A DNA stretch of 64,000 nt, taken from assembly GCA_046462535.1 (NCBI GenBank), contig JBKGVF010000016.1, forward strand, positions 1 through 64,000, in the 5' to 3' direction. Each line of letters starts with the position of its first letter. The stretch's first letter is position 1. Below are positions 53,792 to 63,384 of the stretch, piece after piece. Below the pieces are notes generated by a model. The model was not told where the DNA came from, ran no database searches, and worked only from the letters and a program-made list of their open reading frames with translations. The position numbers and the translations under genes are program-made. The stretch comes from JAAZCI01 sp046462535 (GTDB taxonomy: Bacteria > Pseudomonadota > Gammaproteobacteria > Cardiobacteriales > Wohlfahrtiimonadaceae).

Positions 53792-54484
53792 ATGAGTAAC
53801 GTACTACATGATGAGATTGAGAAATTTAATGAGCACGATTGGTGGGATCAAGATGGCGCGTTAAAGACGCTTCACGATATTAATCCTACCCGTTTTGACT
53901 TTATCTTAAGTCATGAGCCGATAAAGGGGCAGAGAGTACTCGATCTTGGCTGTGGTGGAGGGATCTTAACTGAAGGGCTAGCAAAACGGGGGGCAATTGC
54001 CACAGGAATCGATATGGCAGATGAGGCGATCGCTGTCGCTAAAGCTCATGCAGAGCGTGCCCAACTAAAGATCGACTATCAAGTAATCACAGCAGAGGAG
54101 CATGCTACAGATCACCAAGCACACTATGATGTCATTACCTCTCTTGAGCTGTTAGAGCATGTTCCGAGTCCCAGCTCAATTATCGAGGCCGCGGCGGCTA
54201 TGTTAAAGCCTGGTGGCGGACTCTTTCTCTCCACCATCAATCGCACCCTCAAGGCGCGGACATTGGTGGTCTACGCGGCCGAATATCTGCTTCGAGTTGT
54301 TCCTAAAGGGACCCATGATCCTGATCGCTTTATCACCCCTCTTGAACTCTATGAGCTCTGTGAGCTCCATGGATTGGAGGTGAAGGCAATCTCAGGGATG
54401 AGTTATAACCCCTTTACCCGCATCGCCACATTAAGTGACGATGTCAGTATGAACTATCTTCTCTATGCAACAAAAAAAGTGTAG
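53792..54484 (+). CDS. ubiG: Ubiquinone biosynthesis O-methyltransferase UbiG
   Basis: 230 aa. Catalyses both O-methylations in ubiquinone synthesis. It begins with the UbiG pattern EIEKFNEHDWWDQDGALKTL, followed by the SAM motif VLDLGCGGGILTEGLA and GTHDPDRFITPLEL. The ATG at 53792 has GGAG 5 bases upstream; an in-frame TTG at 53765 is less likely. gph, often the next gene, is missing. Confidence 0.95.
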   Translation: MSNVLHDEIEKFNEHDWWDQDGALKTLHDINPTRFDFILSHEPIKGQRVLDLGCGGGILTEGLAKRGAIATGIDMADEAIAVAKAHAERAQLKIDYQVITAEEHATDHQAHYDVITSLELLEHVPSPSSIIEAAAAMLKPGGGLFLSTINRTLKARTLVVYAAEYLLRVVPKGTHDPDRFITPLELYELCELHGLEVKAISGMSYNPFTRIATLSDDVSMNYLLYATKKV

Positions 54485-54518
54485 AGAGTTCGCTATCTTG
54501 AGAAAGGATTAAAGATTG

Positions 54519-55241
54519 ATGACCCAACCACTATTAAATAAGAATATCCTCATCACAGGGGCCACCGGCGCTGCAGGAAAGCAGAGCGCCCTTACCCTAG
54601 CTAGAGCAGGTGCTACTGTTATTCTCCTAGCTCCTAAAGAGCGCTCACTCAATAAAATTTATGACGCTGTCGCCGCAAGCGGTGCCCCTGAACCGGCAAT
54701 GGTGCCCATGGACTTTACCCAGGTAACAGCAGATGACTACTTTGGCTTAGCCCAAGCATTAAGTAATGAGTTTTCCCATCTTGATGGTATTATCCATGCC
54801 GCAGGTCATTTAGGCAGTTTAACACCACTTGCCCACACTAATCCTGAGCTTTGGCGAAAAAACTTAACCATCAATCTCGATGCCCCTTTTCAACTTACCC
54901 AAGCGCTACTCCCTCTCCTATTACAAGCAGAGTCTCGCGCCTCTGTACTCTTTTTTGAGCACCCTGCCGTTGCCTCTGGTGATCATGCCTACTGGGGAAG
55001 CTACGCCGTTGCAAAAGCGGGATTGCATACCTTAATGGCTCTCTTTGCTGAAGAGTTTGAAGCGGAAGGGAAGATCCAATTTAATAGTATTGATCCCGTC
55101 GCTTTCAATTCAGCGCTTCGATATAACGCTGCACCTGAAGGGGTGGAGGAGGCGCGCCCAGTAGCTGCCCTCGATTCTCACCTCCTAACCCTGATGGATT
55201 CAACAACACCCTTTACAACAGGGCAATGCTTCACACTCTAA
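54519..55241 (+). CDS. Short-chain dehydrogenase, YciK-like
   Basis: 240 aa Rossmann-fold protein; ATG at 54519. The nucleotide motif is TGATGAAG (the middle Gly is Ala), HAAGHLG replaces the usual NNAG, and the catalytic Y-x3-K is kept (YAVAK). The Ser expected 12-13 residues before the Tyr is Ala/Pro (EHPAVASG). Its place after ubiG and its WGSYAVAKAG block fit YciK-type SDRs. The altered active site makes its substrate and even its activity uncertain. Confidence 0.75.
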   Translation: MTQPLLNKNILITGATGAAGKQSALTLARAGATVILLAPKERSLNKIYDAVAASGAPEPAMVPMDFTQVTADDYFGLAQALSNEFSHLDGIIHAAGHLGSLTPLAHTNPELWRKNLTINLDAPFQLTQALLPLLLQAESRASVLFFEHPAVASGDHAYWGSYAVAKAGLHTLMALFAEEFEAEGKIQFNSIDPVAFNSALRYNAAPEGVEEARPVAALDSHLLTLMDSTTPFTTGQCFTL

Positions 55242-55304
55242 AGCAGATAATCACCCAAGATTGGCCCCATCTCCATTAGAGAGAGTCTATTCAACTATAA
55301 TATT

Positions 55305-55330
55305 GGCGTAGCAGCTATAACTGCTACGCC
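55305..55330 (+). terminator. Terminator after the YciK-like gene
   Basis: GGCGTAGCAG-CTATAA-CTGCTACGCC: a perfect 10-bp stem followed by CTTTCCTCTTT, 63 bp after the stop. Confidence 0.88.
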
Positions 55331-55450
55331 CTTTCCTCTTTATAGAGCATCTACGCTCAAACGACACTCTTCTCCAATCTGCAATCGTAAAGAGATTGAT
55401 TATAATAGGAACGTGATACCATATTCATTCATAATTGATGAGGAAGCGAT

Positions 55451-56881
55451 ATGAGATTTAAGCGATCAACCTTGCGGGCCTTACCTTTGTTAAGTGCTCT
55501 TCTTATCACCCTAACACCGATCTATGCAGCAAATGATGAGGCGCACCCTATGAATGAACCCCCAAAGATGATGCAACGCTACCAAGAGGAATCTTTAGCA
55601 GCCAACACCTACGAGGGTGAGTTGCCGAATGGACTCTCCATTATTGTCCGCAAAGATGAGCGGGCACCGGTTGTGACCAATATGGTTTGGTATCGAGTCG
55701 GCTCTGTTGATGAACCCCGAGGGCTTGGGGGAATTTCCCATATGTTAGAGCATATGATGTTTAAAGGGACAGAGCTATTAGGCCCTAATGAACACTCAAC
55801 AATTATTGCCAATCTTGGTGGACGAGATAATGCCTTTACCTCGATGGATTACACCGCCTACTATGAGCGTCTCCCTGCTTGGGAATTGGAGACCGCTCTC
55901 CAGCTTGAGGCTGAGCGTATGAGCAACCTAAAGCTGCGAGCAGAGGATTTTCTCTCAGAACGGCTAGTAGTTGCCGAAGAGCGGCGACAGCGGACAGAGA
56001 GTAATCCACAAGGGCGCTTCTTTGAGCTCTTTAATGCAACGCTCTGGAGTAGCAGCGCTTATCGTAACCCCATTATCGGTTGGATGGAGGAGATTGAGCG
56101 CTGGCGCCTCAGTGATCTAGAGCGTTGGTATCAACAATATTATGCTCCCAATAATGCGACACTCGTGGTTGTTGGTGATGTGGATCCCGAAGAGGTCTAC
56201 CAACTGGCTCAGAGATACTTTGGCCCTATCCCAAAACGTGACTCTATTGAGCATCCCTTCAATTTTGAGCCTCAACAAGAGGCGGAGAAGCGTATTGAGA
56301 TGGTGGCAGAGGTCAATATGCCGCTCCTCTTAATGGGCTATAAAGTGCCAAGTCTCAATAGTGCAGAATCGATACGGGAAGCTTATGCCCTACTCCTAAT
56401 TAATGAGCTACTTGATGGCGGACGTGCCGCTCGCTTAACAAAAGAGCTGGTGCGAAAAGAGCAATTAGCTCTACAAACTAGTGCCTACTACGGTAGCAAT
56501 CGCCGCTATTTGAGCAGCCTCACCATCAGTGCAATTCCCACTAAGGGGATCACCCTCTCTGAGTTAGAAGAGGGTATAAAGAGAAGTATTGAGCGGTTAA
56601 AGCAAGAGCCTATCAGTGATGAAGAGCTTGCACGAGTTAAGCGACACTATGAGTGGAAGAGCATCACCGCGCTCGACTCAAGCTATGCACAGGCGATGGC
56701 CATTGGCACCGCCGAAACCACGGGTGAAGGGTGGTACCATCGCTTAACATTAGCGGAGCGACTCAATGAGATCACCAAAGAGGAGATTCAGCAGGTGGCT
56801 CAAAAATATCTTCATGATCAAAATCTCACCGTTGGCTATCTCCATAACCCTAAATCACAAGAGCCCCATCTTGATGAATAG
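55451..56881 (+). CDS. M16 zinc peptidase, catalytic subunit
   Basis: 476 aa with a signal peptide (cut near IYAAND), so probably periplasmic. The inverted zinc motif HMLEH (97-101, H-x2-E-H) is intact, followed by the distal Glu region RLVVAEERRQ. The pair with the next gene matches the two-subunit M16 organisation in which one subunit is catalytic and the other carries the R/Y substrate-binding motif. Substrate unknown. Confidence 0.9.
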   Translation: MRFKRSTLRALPLLSALLITLTPIYAANDEAHPMNEPPKMMQRYQEESLAANTYEGELPNGLSIIVRKDERAPVVTNMVWYRVGSVDEPRGLGGISHMLEHMMFKGTELLGPNEHSTIIANLGGRDNAFTSMDYTAYYERLPAWELETALQLEAERMSNLKLRAEDFLSERLVVAEERRQRTESNPQGRFFELFNATLWSSSAYRNPIIGWMEEIERWRLSDLERWYQQYYAPNNATLVVVGDVDPEEVYQLAQRYFGPIPKRDSIEHPFNFEPQQEAEKRIEMVAEVNMPLLLMGYKVPSLNSAESIREAYALLLINELLDGGRAARLTKELVRKEQLALQTSAYYGSNRRYLSSLTISAIPTKGITLSELEEGIKRSIERLKQEPISDEELARVKRHYEWKSITALDSSYAQAMAIGTAETTGEGWYHRLTLAERLNEITKEEIQQVAQKYLHDQNLTVGYLHNPKSQEPHLDE

Positions 56882-56916
56882 AGAGCGCTCTTCCCTCCCC
56901 TACTAAAGGAGACCTT

Positions 56917-58296
56917 ATGAGACGATTAACAGAAATTGTGGCCCTGATCGCCACCCTAATAATACCTTTTATGACCAATATATCGTTAGCAAAAAGCTTT
57001 AGCCCCATCTTAAATCAGACCCATCTTTGGCAGACTGCCGAAGGCGCTGATGTCTACCATCTCCCTCTAGAGGAGTTACCCATTGTCGATATTATTATTG
57101 CTCTAGATGTGGGAGATTATCATAGTGGCCCCCAACATGGAGTAGCGACATTAACTGCATCACTCTTAGGAAAGAGTGCCGGCCCTTATGATGAGGAGGC
57201 TCTTCTTGAGGCTTTAGAGGAGCGACAAACATTACTCTCTACCCGTGTCTCCTCAAATAAGACCCTCTTCACCTTCCGTACCCGCTCAGTCAGTGATGGA
57301 AAGACCCATACCATTACCGATGAAGCTAAAGATTTAATCACGACACTCTTTGCAGAACCTCGCTTTGATGAGCAGATCTTTCTTCGGGAACGTGCCAATA
57401 TTATTGATGCTCAGAAGGCTCGGCTCGATAATATCAATGCCATCGCCAGTGAGATCTACTACCAGAATCTCTACCCCAATGAGTATCTAGGGGTCACCTC
57501 TGAGATGTTTCAGGAGGCATTAGCAGAGCTCACCTTATCCGATCTTAAACAGTTTCATCGACAGTATTACCATGCCACTAATGCTAAAATTATTATTGTT
57601 GGGAAGATTAGTCATGAGAATGCTGCTGATCTCGCTCGCACCATTAGCCTCCATTTAGGTCGCGGGGAGCAAGCCCCCCCTATTGAACATCAGCGCCCTA
57701 ACTACGAGGCAAAGAGAATTGAGCACCCCTTCGATTCACCACAATCCCGTATCTTAATGGGGCATCCCTCCATCAACTTTTACGATGAGGATTATTTCCC
57801 CCTCTTATTAGGCAATCATATCCTTGGGGGGAGTGGTCTCACCTCGGAGCTGATGATTCGTCTCCGTGAAGAGCTTGGTCTAACGTATGGGATCTACAGT
57901 AGCTTTGCTCCTACACTCTTCTATGGCCCCTTCACCATCACCTTCTCTACGAAAAATGAGCAGGTGGATGAGGCTATAGCCGAAAGTTTAGCTCTTATAG
58001 AGCGCTTCATAGAAGAGGGGCCATCTGATAAGGCACTAGAGTTAGCAAAAAATAATCTTATCGGCTCCTTAGCCCTCGACCTCGATAGCAACGCTAAACT
58101 TGCAGCAACACTCCTCCATTTAGCCAGCTATGATCTACCCTTAGATTACTATGATCATTATCCTGAAATTATTAGAGGGATTACAAAAGAGGAGATTAAA
58201 GCCGCCTTTAAGCGCCACCTCAACCCTCAACGCTTCACAGTTGTGATTGTTGGAGGTAAAGAGGCAGACCAAAAACCCCCTAAACCCCAATCGTAA
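56917..58296 (+). CDS. M16 peptidase-like, non-catalytic subunit
   Basis: 459 aa, signal peptide at the N terminus. No H-x2-E-H motif: the matching region reads GPQHGVATLTASLL. The R/Y pair typical of the partner subunit is present in LREELGLTYGIYSSF. It begins 35 bp after its catalytic partner, with AAGGAGA upstream, and presumably forms a heterodimer with it. Confidence 0.88.
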   Translation: MRRLTEIVALIATLIIPFMTNISLAKSFSPILNQTHLWQTAEGADVYHLPLEELPIVDIIIALDVGDYHSGPQHGVATLTASLLGKSAGPYDEEALLEALEERQTLLSTRVSSNKTLFTFRTRSVSDGKTHTITDEAKDLITTLFAEPRFDEQIFLRERANIIDAQKARLDNINAIASEIYYQNLYPNEYLGVTSEMFQEALAELTLSDLKQFHRQYYHATNAKIIIVGKISHENAADLARTISLHLGRGEQAPPIEHQRPNYEAKRIEHPFDSPQSRILMGHPSINFYDEDYFPLLLGNHILGGSGLTSELMIRLREELGLTYGIYSSFAPTLFYGPFTITFSTKNEQVDEAIAESLALIERFIEEGPSDKALELAKNNLIGSLALDLDSNAKLAATLLHLASYDLPLDYYDHYPEIIRGITKEEIKAAFKRHLNPQRFTVVIVGGKEADQKPPKPQS

Positions 58297-58304
58297 AATA
58301 GGAG

Positions 58305-58327
58305 CTATCCACATTTTTTGTGGATAA
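58305..58327. promoter_or_regulatory. Inverted pair of DnaA boxes upstream of the DinG-type helicase gene
   Basis: The right half, TGTGGATAA (58319-58327), is the exact complement of the consensus DnaA box TTATCCACA; the left half CTATCCACA (58305-58313) differs at one base. Together they form an 8-bp stem around TTTTT. They lie 80 bp before the helicase ATG. No U-tract follows, so a terminator role is less likely. Confidence 0.6.
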
Positions 58328-58406
58328 CTATTGGGATAAGCGGCAGGATTCTTCTCTACAGAAGAGTCGATCCCTTAAAATGCTAATGTTAAGAGAGTGA
58401 TAATTA

Positions 58407-60359
58407 ATGAGTATACCCACCCCTGTAGAGTTCTTCTTTAGTGAAGAGGGCCCCTTAAGTACGGCGATTGAAGGTTATCGCCCTCGTGAAATGCAGATCA
58501 CTATGGCTAACCGTATTTATGAAGCCATTGAAAATGGGGATGACTCTTTAGTAATTGAGGCAGGCACTGGAACAGGCAAGACCTTTGCTTATCTTGTGCC
58601 TGCACTCCTTTCAGATGTTAAAGTATTAATCTCCACAGGAACAAAGCATCTACAAGATCAACTCTTTGAGAAAGATATCCCTCTGATCCGTCAGCTACTT
58701 AAAAAGCCAATAACCCCTGCCCTACTGAAAGGGCGTTCTAACTACCTCTGCATCTATAGAATCCGTACTATGCGCCAGCGCGGGCGATTTGAAGGGAAAG
58801 CGCAGGTAGATCAATTCTATAAAATTGAGCGCTACTCTAAACAAGATAAAGTGGGAGATCTTACTCAACTTGGTGGAATAACGGATCACTCTCTCTGGGG
58901 GCAAGTCACCTCCACAACAGAAAATTGTCTCCACTCTGAGTGTCCCGATTATGAGGAGTGCTTCCTCTTTAAGGCAAGAAAGAAGGCGATGGAAGCAGAT
59001 GTTGTGGTGATCAATCATCATCTCCTCTGTGCGGATCTTGCCTTAAAACAGGAGGGCTTTGGTGAGCTATTACCAAAAGCGGATCTGATTATTGTAGATG
59101 AGGCTCATCAATTAGCAGAAACGGCTGGCCTCTTCTTTAGCACCCAGCTCAGCACCAAACAGATTCCCGACTGGATTGATGATCTAAATAAAGCGATTGC
59201 AGTTGAGGCGAGTGATTTTAGTGCCCACGATCGCATTGCTGACCTTCTTCATCAAAAAATTGCCGATCTTCGAAAAGCGCTACCCCAAAATAACCAACGC
59301 TATGCTCTCGCGGAATTTAATGACAACCCTATCATTACCAGCCTCTATCAGGATATTGATGAACTCCTCGGTACACTGGTTCAAGTAGTTGAACCTCTAA
59401 AAGAGCGTGCACAGATCTTCCCAAAGTTAGCAGAAAGAATTGAGGATATTCATAAGCGCTGGCAGATACTCGTCATTGAGCAGCGTAACGATGAAAATAG
59501 TATCAACTGGCTTGAGACCTATAAATACCATATTGGACTCCACTCGACGCCGTTAGATATCTCTGACCATTTCCGCCAAAATAGTGCTCAATTGAATGCA
59601 AGCTGGATCTTTACCTCAGCTACTCTTGCAGTCCGTGATGACTTCAACTACTTTTGCCAACCTCTTGGTTTAAGTACTGATAACACCCTTCGGTTAGAGA
59701 GTCCGTTTGACTTTCCAAGAACCTCACTACTCTATCATCCCCCCAATCTTCCTCCCCCAAATGATGAGCGCTTCTTGCCTGAAATGCTTGAGGCAATTCT
59801 ACCGGTGATTGAAGCAGCAAAAGGGAGAACCTTTATCCTCTTTACTAGCTACTATGCGCTCGATCGAGCCTATATCCAACTGAAAAAGATGATCGATTAC
59901 CCCCTCTTTAAGCAGGGCGAGAGACCCAAAATGGCCTTAATTGATGCATTTAAAGAGTCTGGCAATGGTGTTTTACTCGGCACAATGAGCTTTTGGGAGG
60001 GGGTAGATGTTAAGGGTGAAGCGCTTACCTGTGTGGTAATTGAGAAGTTTCCCTTTGCATCACCAGGCGATCCTATTGAGCAGGCAAAGATTGACCTTTT
60101 ACGCCGAAAAAATCTCAATCCATTCATGAATTATCAACTTCCGAAAGCAATTATTACCCTTAAGCAGGGGGTGGGACGCCTTATTCGTGATCCTGATGAT
60201 TATGGTGTCTTAGTATTAGCCGACTCCCGCTTAACGACTAAACAGTATGGTCGACAATTTCTTCAAAGTCTTCCCCCTATGACTAAAACGATGAAGGTGG
60301 AGCGGGTAAATCGTTTTTTTGACTATATAGAGAAGAGAGGGCAAAATAGCGCCGACTAA
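58407..60359 (+). CDS. yoaA: DinG-family Fe-S helicase (YoaA type)
   Basis: 650 aa superfamily 2, XPD-like helicase. Walker A EAGTGTGKT (51-59), four Fe-S cysteines (115, 174, 179, 185), DEAH (231-234), and C-terminal motifs GTMSFWEGVDVKGE and QGVGRLIRDPDDYG. Length and the DEAH placement fit YoaA rather than the longer DinG. YoaA is known to work with the polymerase chi subunit in damage tolerance. Confidence 0.9.
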   Translation: MSIPTPVEFFFSEEGPLSTAIEGYRPREMQITMANRIYEAIENGDDSLVIEAGTGTGKTFAYLVPALLSDVKVLISTGTKHLQDQLFEKDIPLIRQLLKKPITPALLKGRSNYLCIYRIRTMRQRGRFEGKAQVDQFYKIERYSKQDKVGDLTQLGGITDHSLWGQVTSTTENCLHSECPDYEECFLFKARKKAMEADVVVINHHLLCADLALKQEGFGELLPKADLIIVDEAHQLAETAGLFFSTQLSTKQIPDWIDDLNKAIAVEASDFSAHDRIADLLHQKIADLRKALPQNNQRYALAEFNDNPIITSLYQDIDELLGTLVQVVEPLKERAQIFPKLAERIEDIHKRWQILVIEQRNDENSINWLETYKYHIGLHSTPLDISDHFRQNSAQLNASWIFTSATLAVRDDFNYFCQPLGLSTDNTLRLESPFDFPRTSLLYHPPNLPPPNDERFLPEMLEAILPVIEAAKGRTFILFTSYYALDRAYIQLKKMIDYPLFKQGERPKMALIDAFKESGNGVLLGTMSFWEGVDVKGEALTCVVIEKFPFASPGDPIEQAKIDLLRRKNLNPFMNYQLPKAIITLKQGVGRLIRDPDDYGVLVLADSRLTTKQYGRQFLQSLPPMTKTMKVERVNRFFDYIEKRGQNSAD

Positions 60360-60391
60360 CCCCTGCCTATACCCATAAGGAGCTAAATGCT

Positions 60392-60982
60392 ATGGATTCT
60401 ATCCTACTAAATATTGCTGTTATTATTGCCGCCTATCTCATGGGCTCTATCTCATCAGCGATTATTGTCTGCCGGATGGTAGGACTCCCCGATCCCCGCA
60501 GTGCTGGCTCGAACAACCCAGGCGCCACCAATGTGTTGCGTTTAGGAAGTAAAGGGGCCGCCGCCGCCACCTTAATGGGAGATCTACTTAAAGGGCTCAT
60601 TCCCCTTCTTATCGCAAAGGGGCTTGGCTTAACCGGTTGGGGATTAGCCTTAACTGCCATCGCACCATTTTTAGGCCATCTCTACCCCATCTTCTTTCAA
60701 TTTAAAGGGGGAAAAGGGGTTGCGACAGCATTCGGTATCATCTTAGGACTCAACCTCTACGTTGGCTTAGCCGCTTTTGCCGTCTGGCTGGGGATATTTA
60801 TCACTACACGTATCTCATCACTCTCTGCGCTAACCGCGGCAGCTACTGCACCCCTTTTTCTCTGGCTATTTAAAGCGGAAGGGGTAGTGGTCTTCTCAGT
60901 TCTCTTTATGGTATTACTACTAATCTATCGTCACAAAAGCAATATAGTCCGACTTCTCTCTGGGGATGAGAAACGCTTTTAA
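60392..60982 (+). CDS. plsY: Glycerol-3-phosphate acyltransferase PlsY
   Basis: 196 aa inner-membrane enzyme using acyl phosphate to acylate glycerol 3-phosphate, the first step of phospholipid synthesis. The three family motifs are visible: GSISSA near the start, GSNNPGATNVLR, and KGGKGVATAFG. About five helices. An AGGAG site precedes the ATG. Convergent with rpoN. Confidence 0.96.
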   Translation: MDSILLNIAVIIAAYLMGSISSAIIVCRMVGLPDPRSAGSNNPGATNVLRLGSKGAAAATLMGDLLKGLIPLLIAKGLGLTGWGLALTAIAPFLGHLYPIFFQFKGGKGVATAFGIILGLNLYVGLAAFAVWLGIFITTRISSLSALTAAATAPLFLWLFKAEGVVVFSVLFMVLLLIYRHKSNIVRLLSGDEKRF

Positions 60983-61012
60983 AGTTATAATCTATAATTG
61001 CTAAATGATATA

Positions 61013-62473
61013 TTAGGGCTGAGCCATCCGTCTTCGATCGGTTGAGCTCGGAATGCCTAGCTGATCACGATATTTAGCAACAGTACGGCGCGCGATCTTA
61101 TGCCCCTCTTGTGCTAAAAGAGCAACCAATTTGCTATCGCTATAGGGCTTTTCTGGATTCTCCTGCTCAATAATCTCTTGTAATACCGCACGAACAGCAG
61201 CAGAGGAGGAGTCACCACCCCCTGTGGTATCAGCAGAGGCCTGGTTAGTAAAAAAGTAACTCAACTCATAGGTTCCCGAAGGGCACATAATATATTTTCC
61301 AGCCACGGCCCGAGAGATTGTCGACTCATTAAATTCAAGTTCCTCAGCAATATCCTTAAGTAATAGTGGCTTCAAACCACGCTCTCCCTGAACGAAGAAG
61401 TCTGACTGATGACGTACCACAGCCTCCCCTACTTTCAGCAAGGTATCAAAACGGCTGCCTAAATTACGAATGACATTACGTGCCTCACTTAAATGCTCTC
61501 CCATCATCGTTGCATCACTACTCTCTCGCTTTAACTTATAGTAGAGTGCACGATAATAAGGATTAATCCGTAAGCGTGGCATAATTGACTCATTTAGGGA
61601 GACCACAAGTCGCCCATCATCTAACCGAACTAAAAGGTCAGGCTCAATACCTTGCGCCTCACTTCCCCCTATTAAGTTTCCAGGTCTTGGATTTAAAGAG
61701 CGCAAACCAGCAAGAATCATGCGCAAACGCTCCTCATCGACATTAACAATCCGCATTAAGTTACGCAGATTAAAACGTAATAGATCGCTATGTCCTCGCT
61801 CTAAAAGAAGCTTTGCCTCAGCGTACCATTCAGGCTGTGGCTCCACCCTTCTCAGTTGAATTAATAGGCTCTCCTGAACAGTGCGCGCGGCAACACCAGC
61901 GGGCTCTAATATCTCTTGGAGATGTTGCAATACCGACTCCACCTCACTGGCTCTGATTCCTTTAACTAAGGGGCGAAGAGTGGTCAAAATTTCATCTAGA
62001 GATAGGACCAAAAACCCATCATCATTGAGGCCATTAATAATCACCCTTCCAATTAACTCTTCCTGAGGTGATAGACCACTTAATGTCAGCTGCCAAAGAA
62101 GCTCCTCAGTTAATGTGCGCCGATGCTCCTCTGTTAAGATATTGAGTGGGTCATAAGGTGCCTCTTCCCCTCGATCGGCCAGGCCTGTACTCTGATCTTC
62201 AGTAAAGTACTCATCATACTCGGCATGAATCTCAACCTCTAAATCTAATGGGCCCTCCTCCTCTTGTGCTGGGGAGTACTCCTCATCTCCGAGCTCTTCT
62301 ATAGCTCTCTCTCCCTCTACAGACTCCAACATAATATTGGAGTCCAATAAAGATCGGAGCTCTGTCGCTAACTCAAGTTGACTAAGCTGCAAAATCCGCA
62401 AAGAGTTTTGCAAGCTTGGTGTCATAACCAGCTTTTGACTCTGATTAAGCGTAAGCTGTGAGCGCAAAGGCAT
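61013..62473 (-). CDS. rpoN: RNA polymerase sigma-54 factor RpoN
   Basis: 486 aa. Region I at the N terminus is Gln/Leu-rich (LTLNQSQKLVMTPSLQNSLRI), the acidic region II follows (about 60-105), then the core-binding and HTH regions, and the RpoN box ARRTVAKYR at about 461. It recognises -24/-12 promoters such as that of the major pilin at 9663-9677. hpf and ptsN, usual neighbours, are absent, so the gene stands alone. Confidence 0.97.
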   Translation of the reverse strand: MPLRSQLTLNQSQKLVMTPSLQNSLRILQLSQLELATELRSLLDSNIMLESVEGERAIEELGDEEYSPAQEEEGPLDLEVEIHAEYDEYFTEDQSTGLADRGEEAPYDPLNILTEEHRRTLTEELLWQLTLSGLSPQEELIGRVIINGLNDDGFLVLSLDEILTTLRPLVKGIRASEVESVLQHLQEILEPAGVAARTVQESLLIQLRRVEPQPEWYAEAKLLLERGHSDLLRFNLRNLMRIVNVDEERLRMILAGLRSLNPRPGNLIGGSEAQGIEPDLLVRLDDGRLVVSLNESIMPRLRINPYYRALYYKLKRESSDATMMGEHLSEARNVIRNLGSRFDTLLKVGEAVVRHQSDFFVQGERGLKPLLLKDIAEELEFNESTISRAVAGKYIMCPSGTYELSYFFTNQASADTTGGGDSSSAAVRAVLQEIIEQENPEKPYSDSKLVALLAQEGHKIARRTVAKYRDQLGIPSSTDRRRMAQP

Positions 62474-62600
62474 AATTAACGTGACCCCCCCTTTAGAGAT
62501 CTATTTTGTAGGTTTCGATAAAAAGGATTACTATAACTATAGCAAATTTAGACAAACAACCGATTAACCTAGAACTCTAGTATACTGTCTACAATCGCTT

Positions 62601-62651
62601 ATTGGACCCAAATTGGTCACGATATATTTTATCTTTTGATAGTAGACCAAT
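62601..62651. promoter_or_regulatory. ATTGG(A/T)C-type repeats upstream of the two-component operon
   Basis: ATTGGACC (62601), ATTGGTC (62612) and its inverse GACCAAT (62645) lie close to a TATAAT (62656-62661) before the response regulator. This could be an autoregulatory site. It is not the GTAAA-N5-GTAAA box known for E. coli CpxR. Confidence 0.35.
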
Positions 62652-62697
62652 AAGGTATAATAACAACTTATTTCTCGGAGCTTAAATTAAATATAGA

Positions 62698-63384
62698 ATG
62701 ACTATGTACAATAAATCTAAGATTTTACTTATCGACGATGATAAAGAATTTGTCTCACTCCTCTCAGATCATTTAGGTAAGGATGGTTTTGATGTGACTG
62801 CTGCCTACAATGGTGAAGAGGGGTTAGCCCTACTTGAGCAGGAATCTTTCGATTTTTGTGTCCTCGATGTGATGATGCCCGTTAAAGATGGTATTGAGAC
62901 CCTAAAGGAGATTCGCTCTGAGAATCGCTCTCTGCCAGTATTAATGCTTACTGCAAAAGCAGAGCCTATCGATCGCATTGTTGGCTTGGAGTTAGGGGCT
63001 GATGACTATATGGCAAAGCCACTTGAGCCTCGTGAGCTCACCGCCCGTGTAAAGGCGATCTTACGCCGTTCTCAAGCCGGTGCGAGTGAGGAGGAGAATC
63101 CACTGCACGATAAAATTCGCTGGGATGATAATCAGCGCCAATTCTTTATCGATAATGAAGAGATCTTTCTGACCGGTATTGAGTATGAAGTATTAAAAGT
63201 ACTTGCAGCAGAGCTAGGCAATATAGTACCTAAAGAGCATATCTCTGAAGAGGCTTTAAAACGCCCCTTAAAACCCTTTGATCGAAGTTTAGATGTTCAT
63301 ATCTCTAACATTCGCAAAAAGCTGATCCCATTCGATGTCAATATCAAAAGTGTTCGTGGACGTGGCTATCAACTAATTCTATGA
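62698..63384 (+). CDS. CpxR-like response regulator
   Basis: 228 aa OmpR-family regulator. The receiver domain has IDDD (acidic pocket), phospho-acceptor Asp57 in CVLDVMMP, and the Lys in MAKPLEP. The C-terminal winged helix reads PFDRSLDVHISNIRKKL and VRGRGYQLIL, closely resembling CpxR. It overlaps the sensor kinase start (ATGA). cpxP is not present. The target stress is inferred to be envelope related. Confidence 0.88.
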   Translation: MTMYNKSKILLIDDDKEFVSLLSDHLGKDGFDVTAAYNGEEGLALLEQESFDFCVLDVMMPVKDGIETLKEIRSENRSLPVLMLTAKAEPIDRIVGLELGADDYMAKPLEPRELTARVKAILRRSQAGASEEENPLHDKIRWDDNQRQFFIDNEEIFLTGIEYEVLKVLAAELGNIVPKEHISEEALKRPLKPFDRSLDVHISNIRKKLIPFDVNIKSVRGRGYQLIL

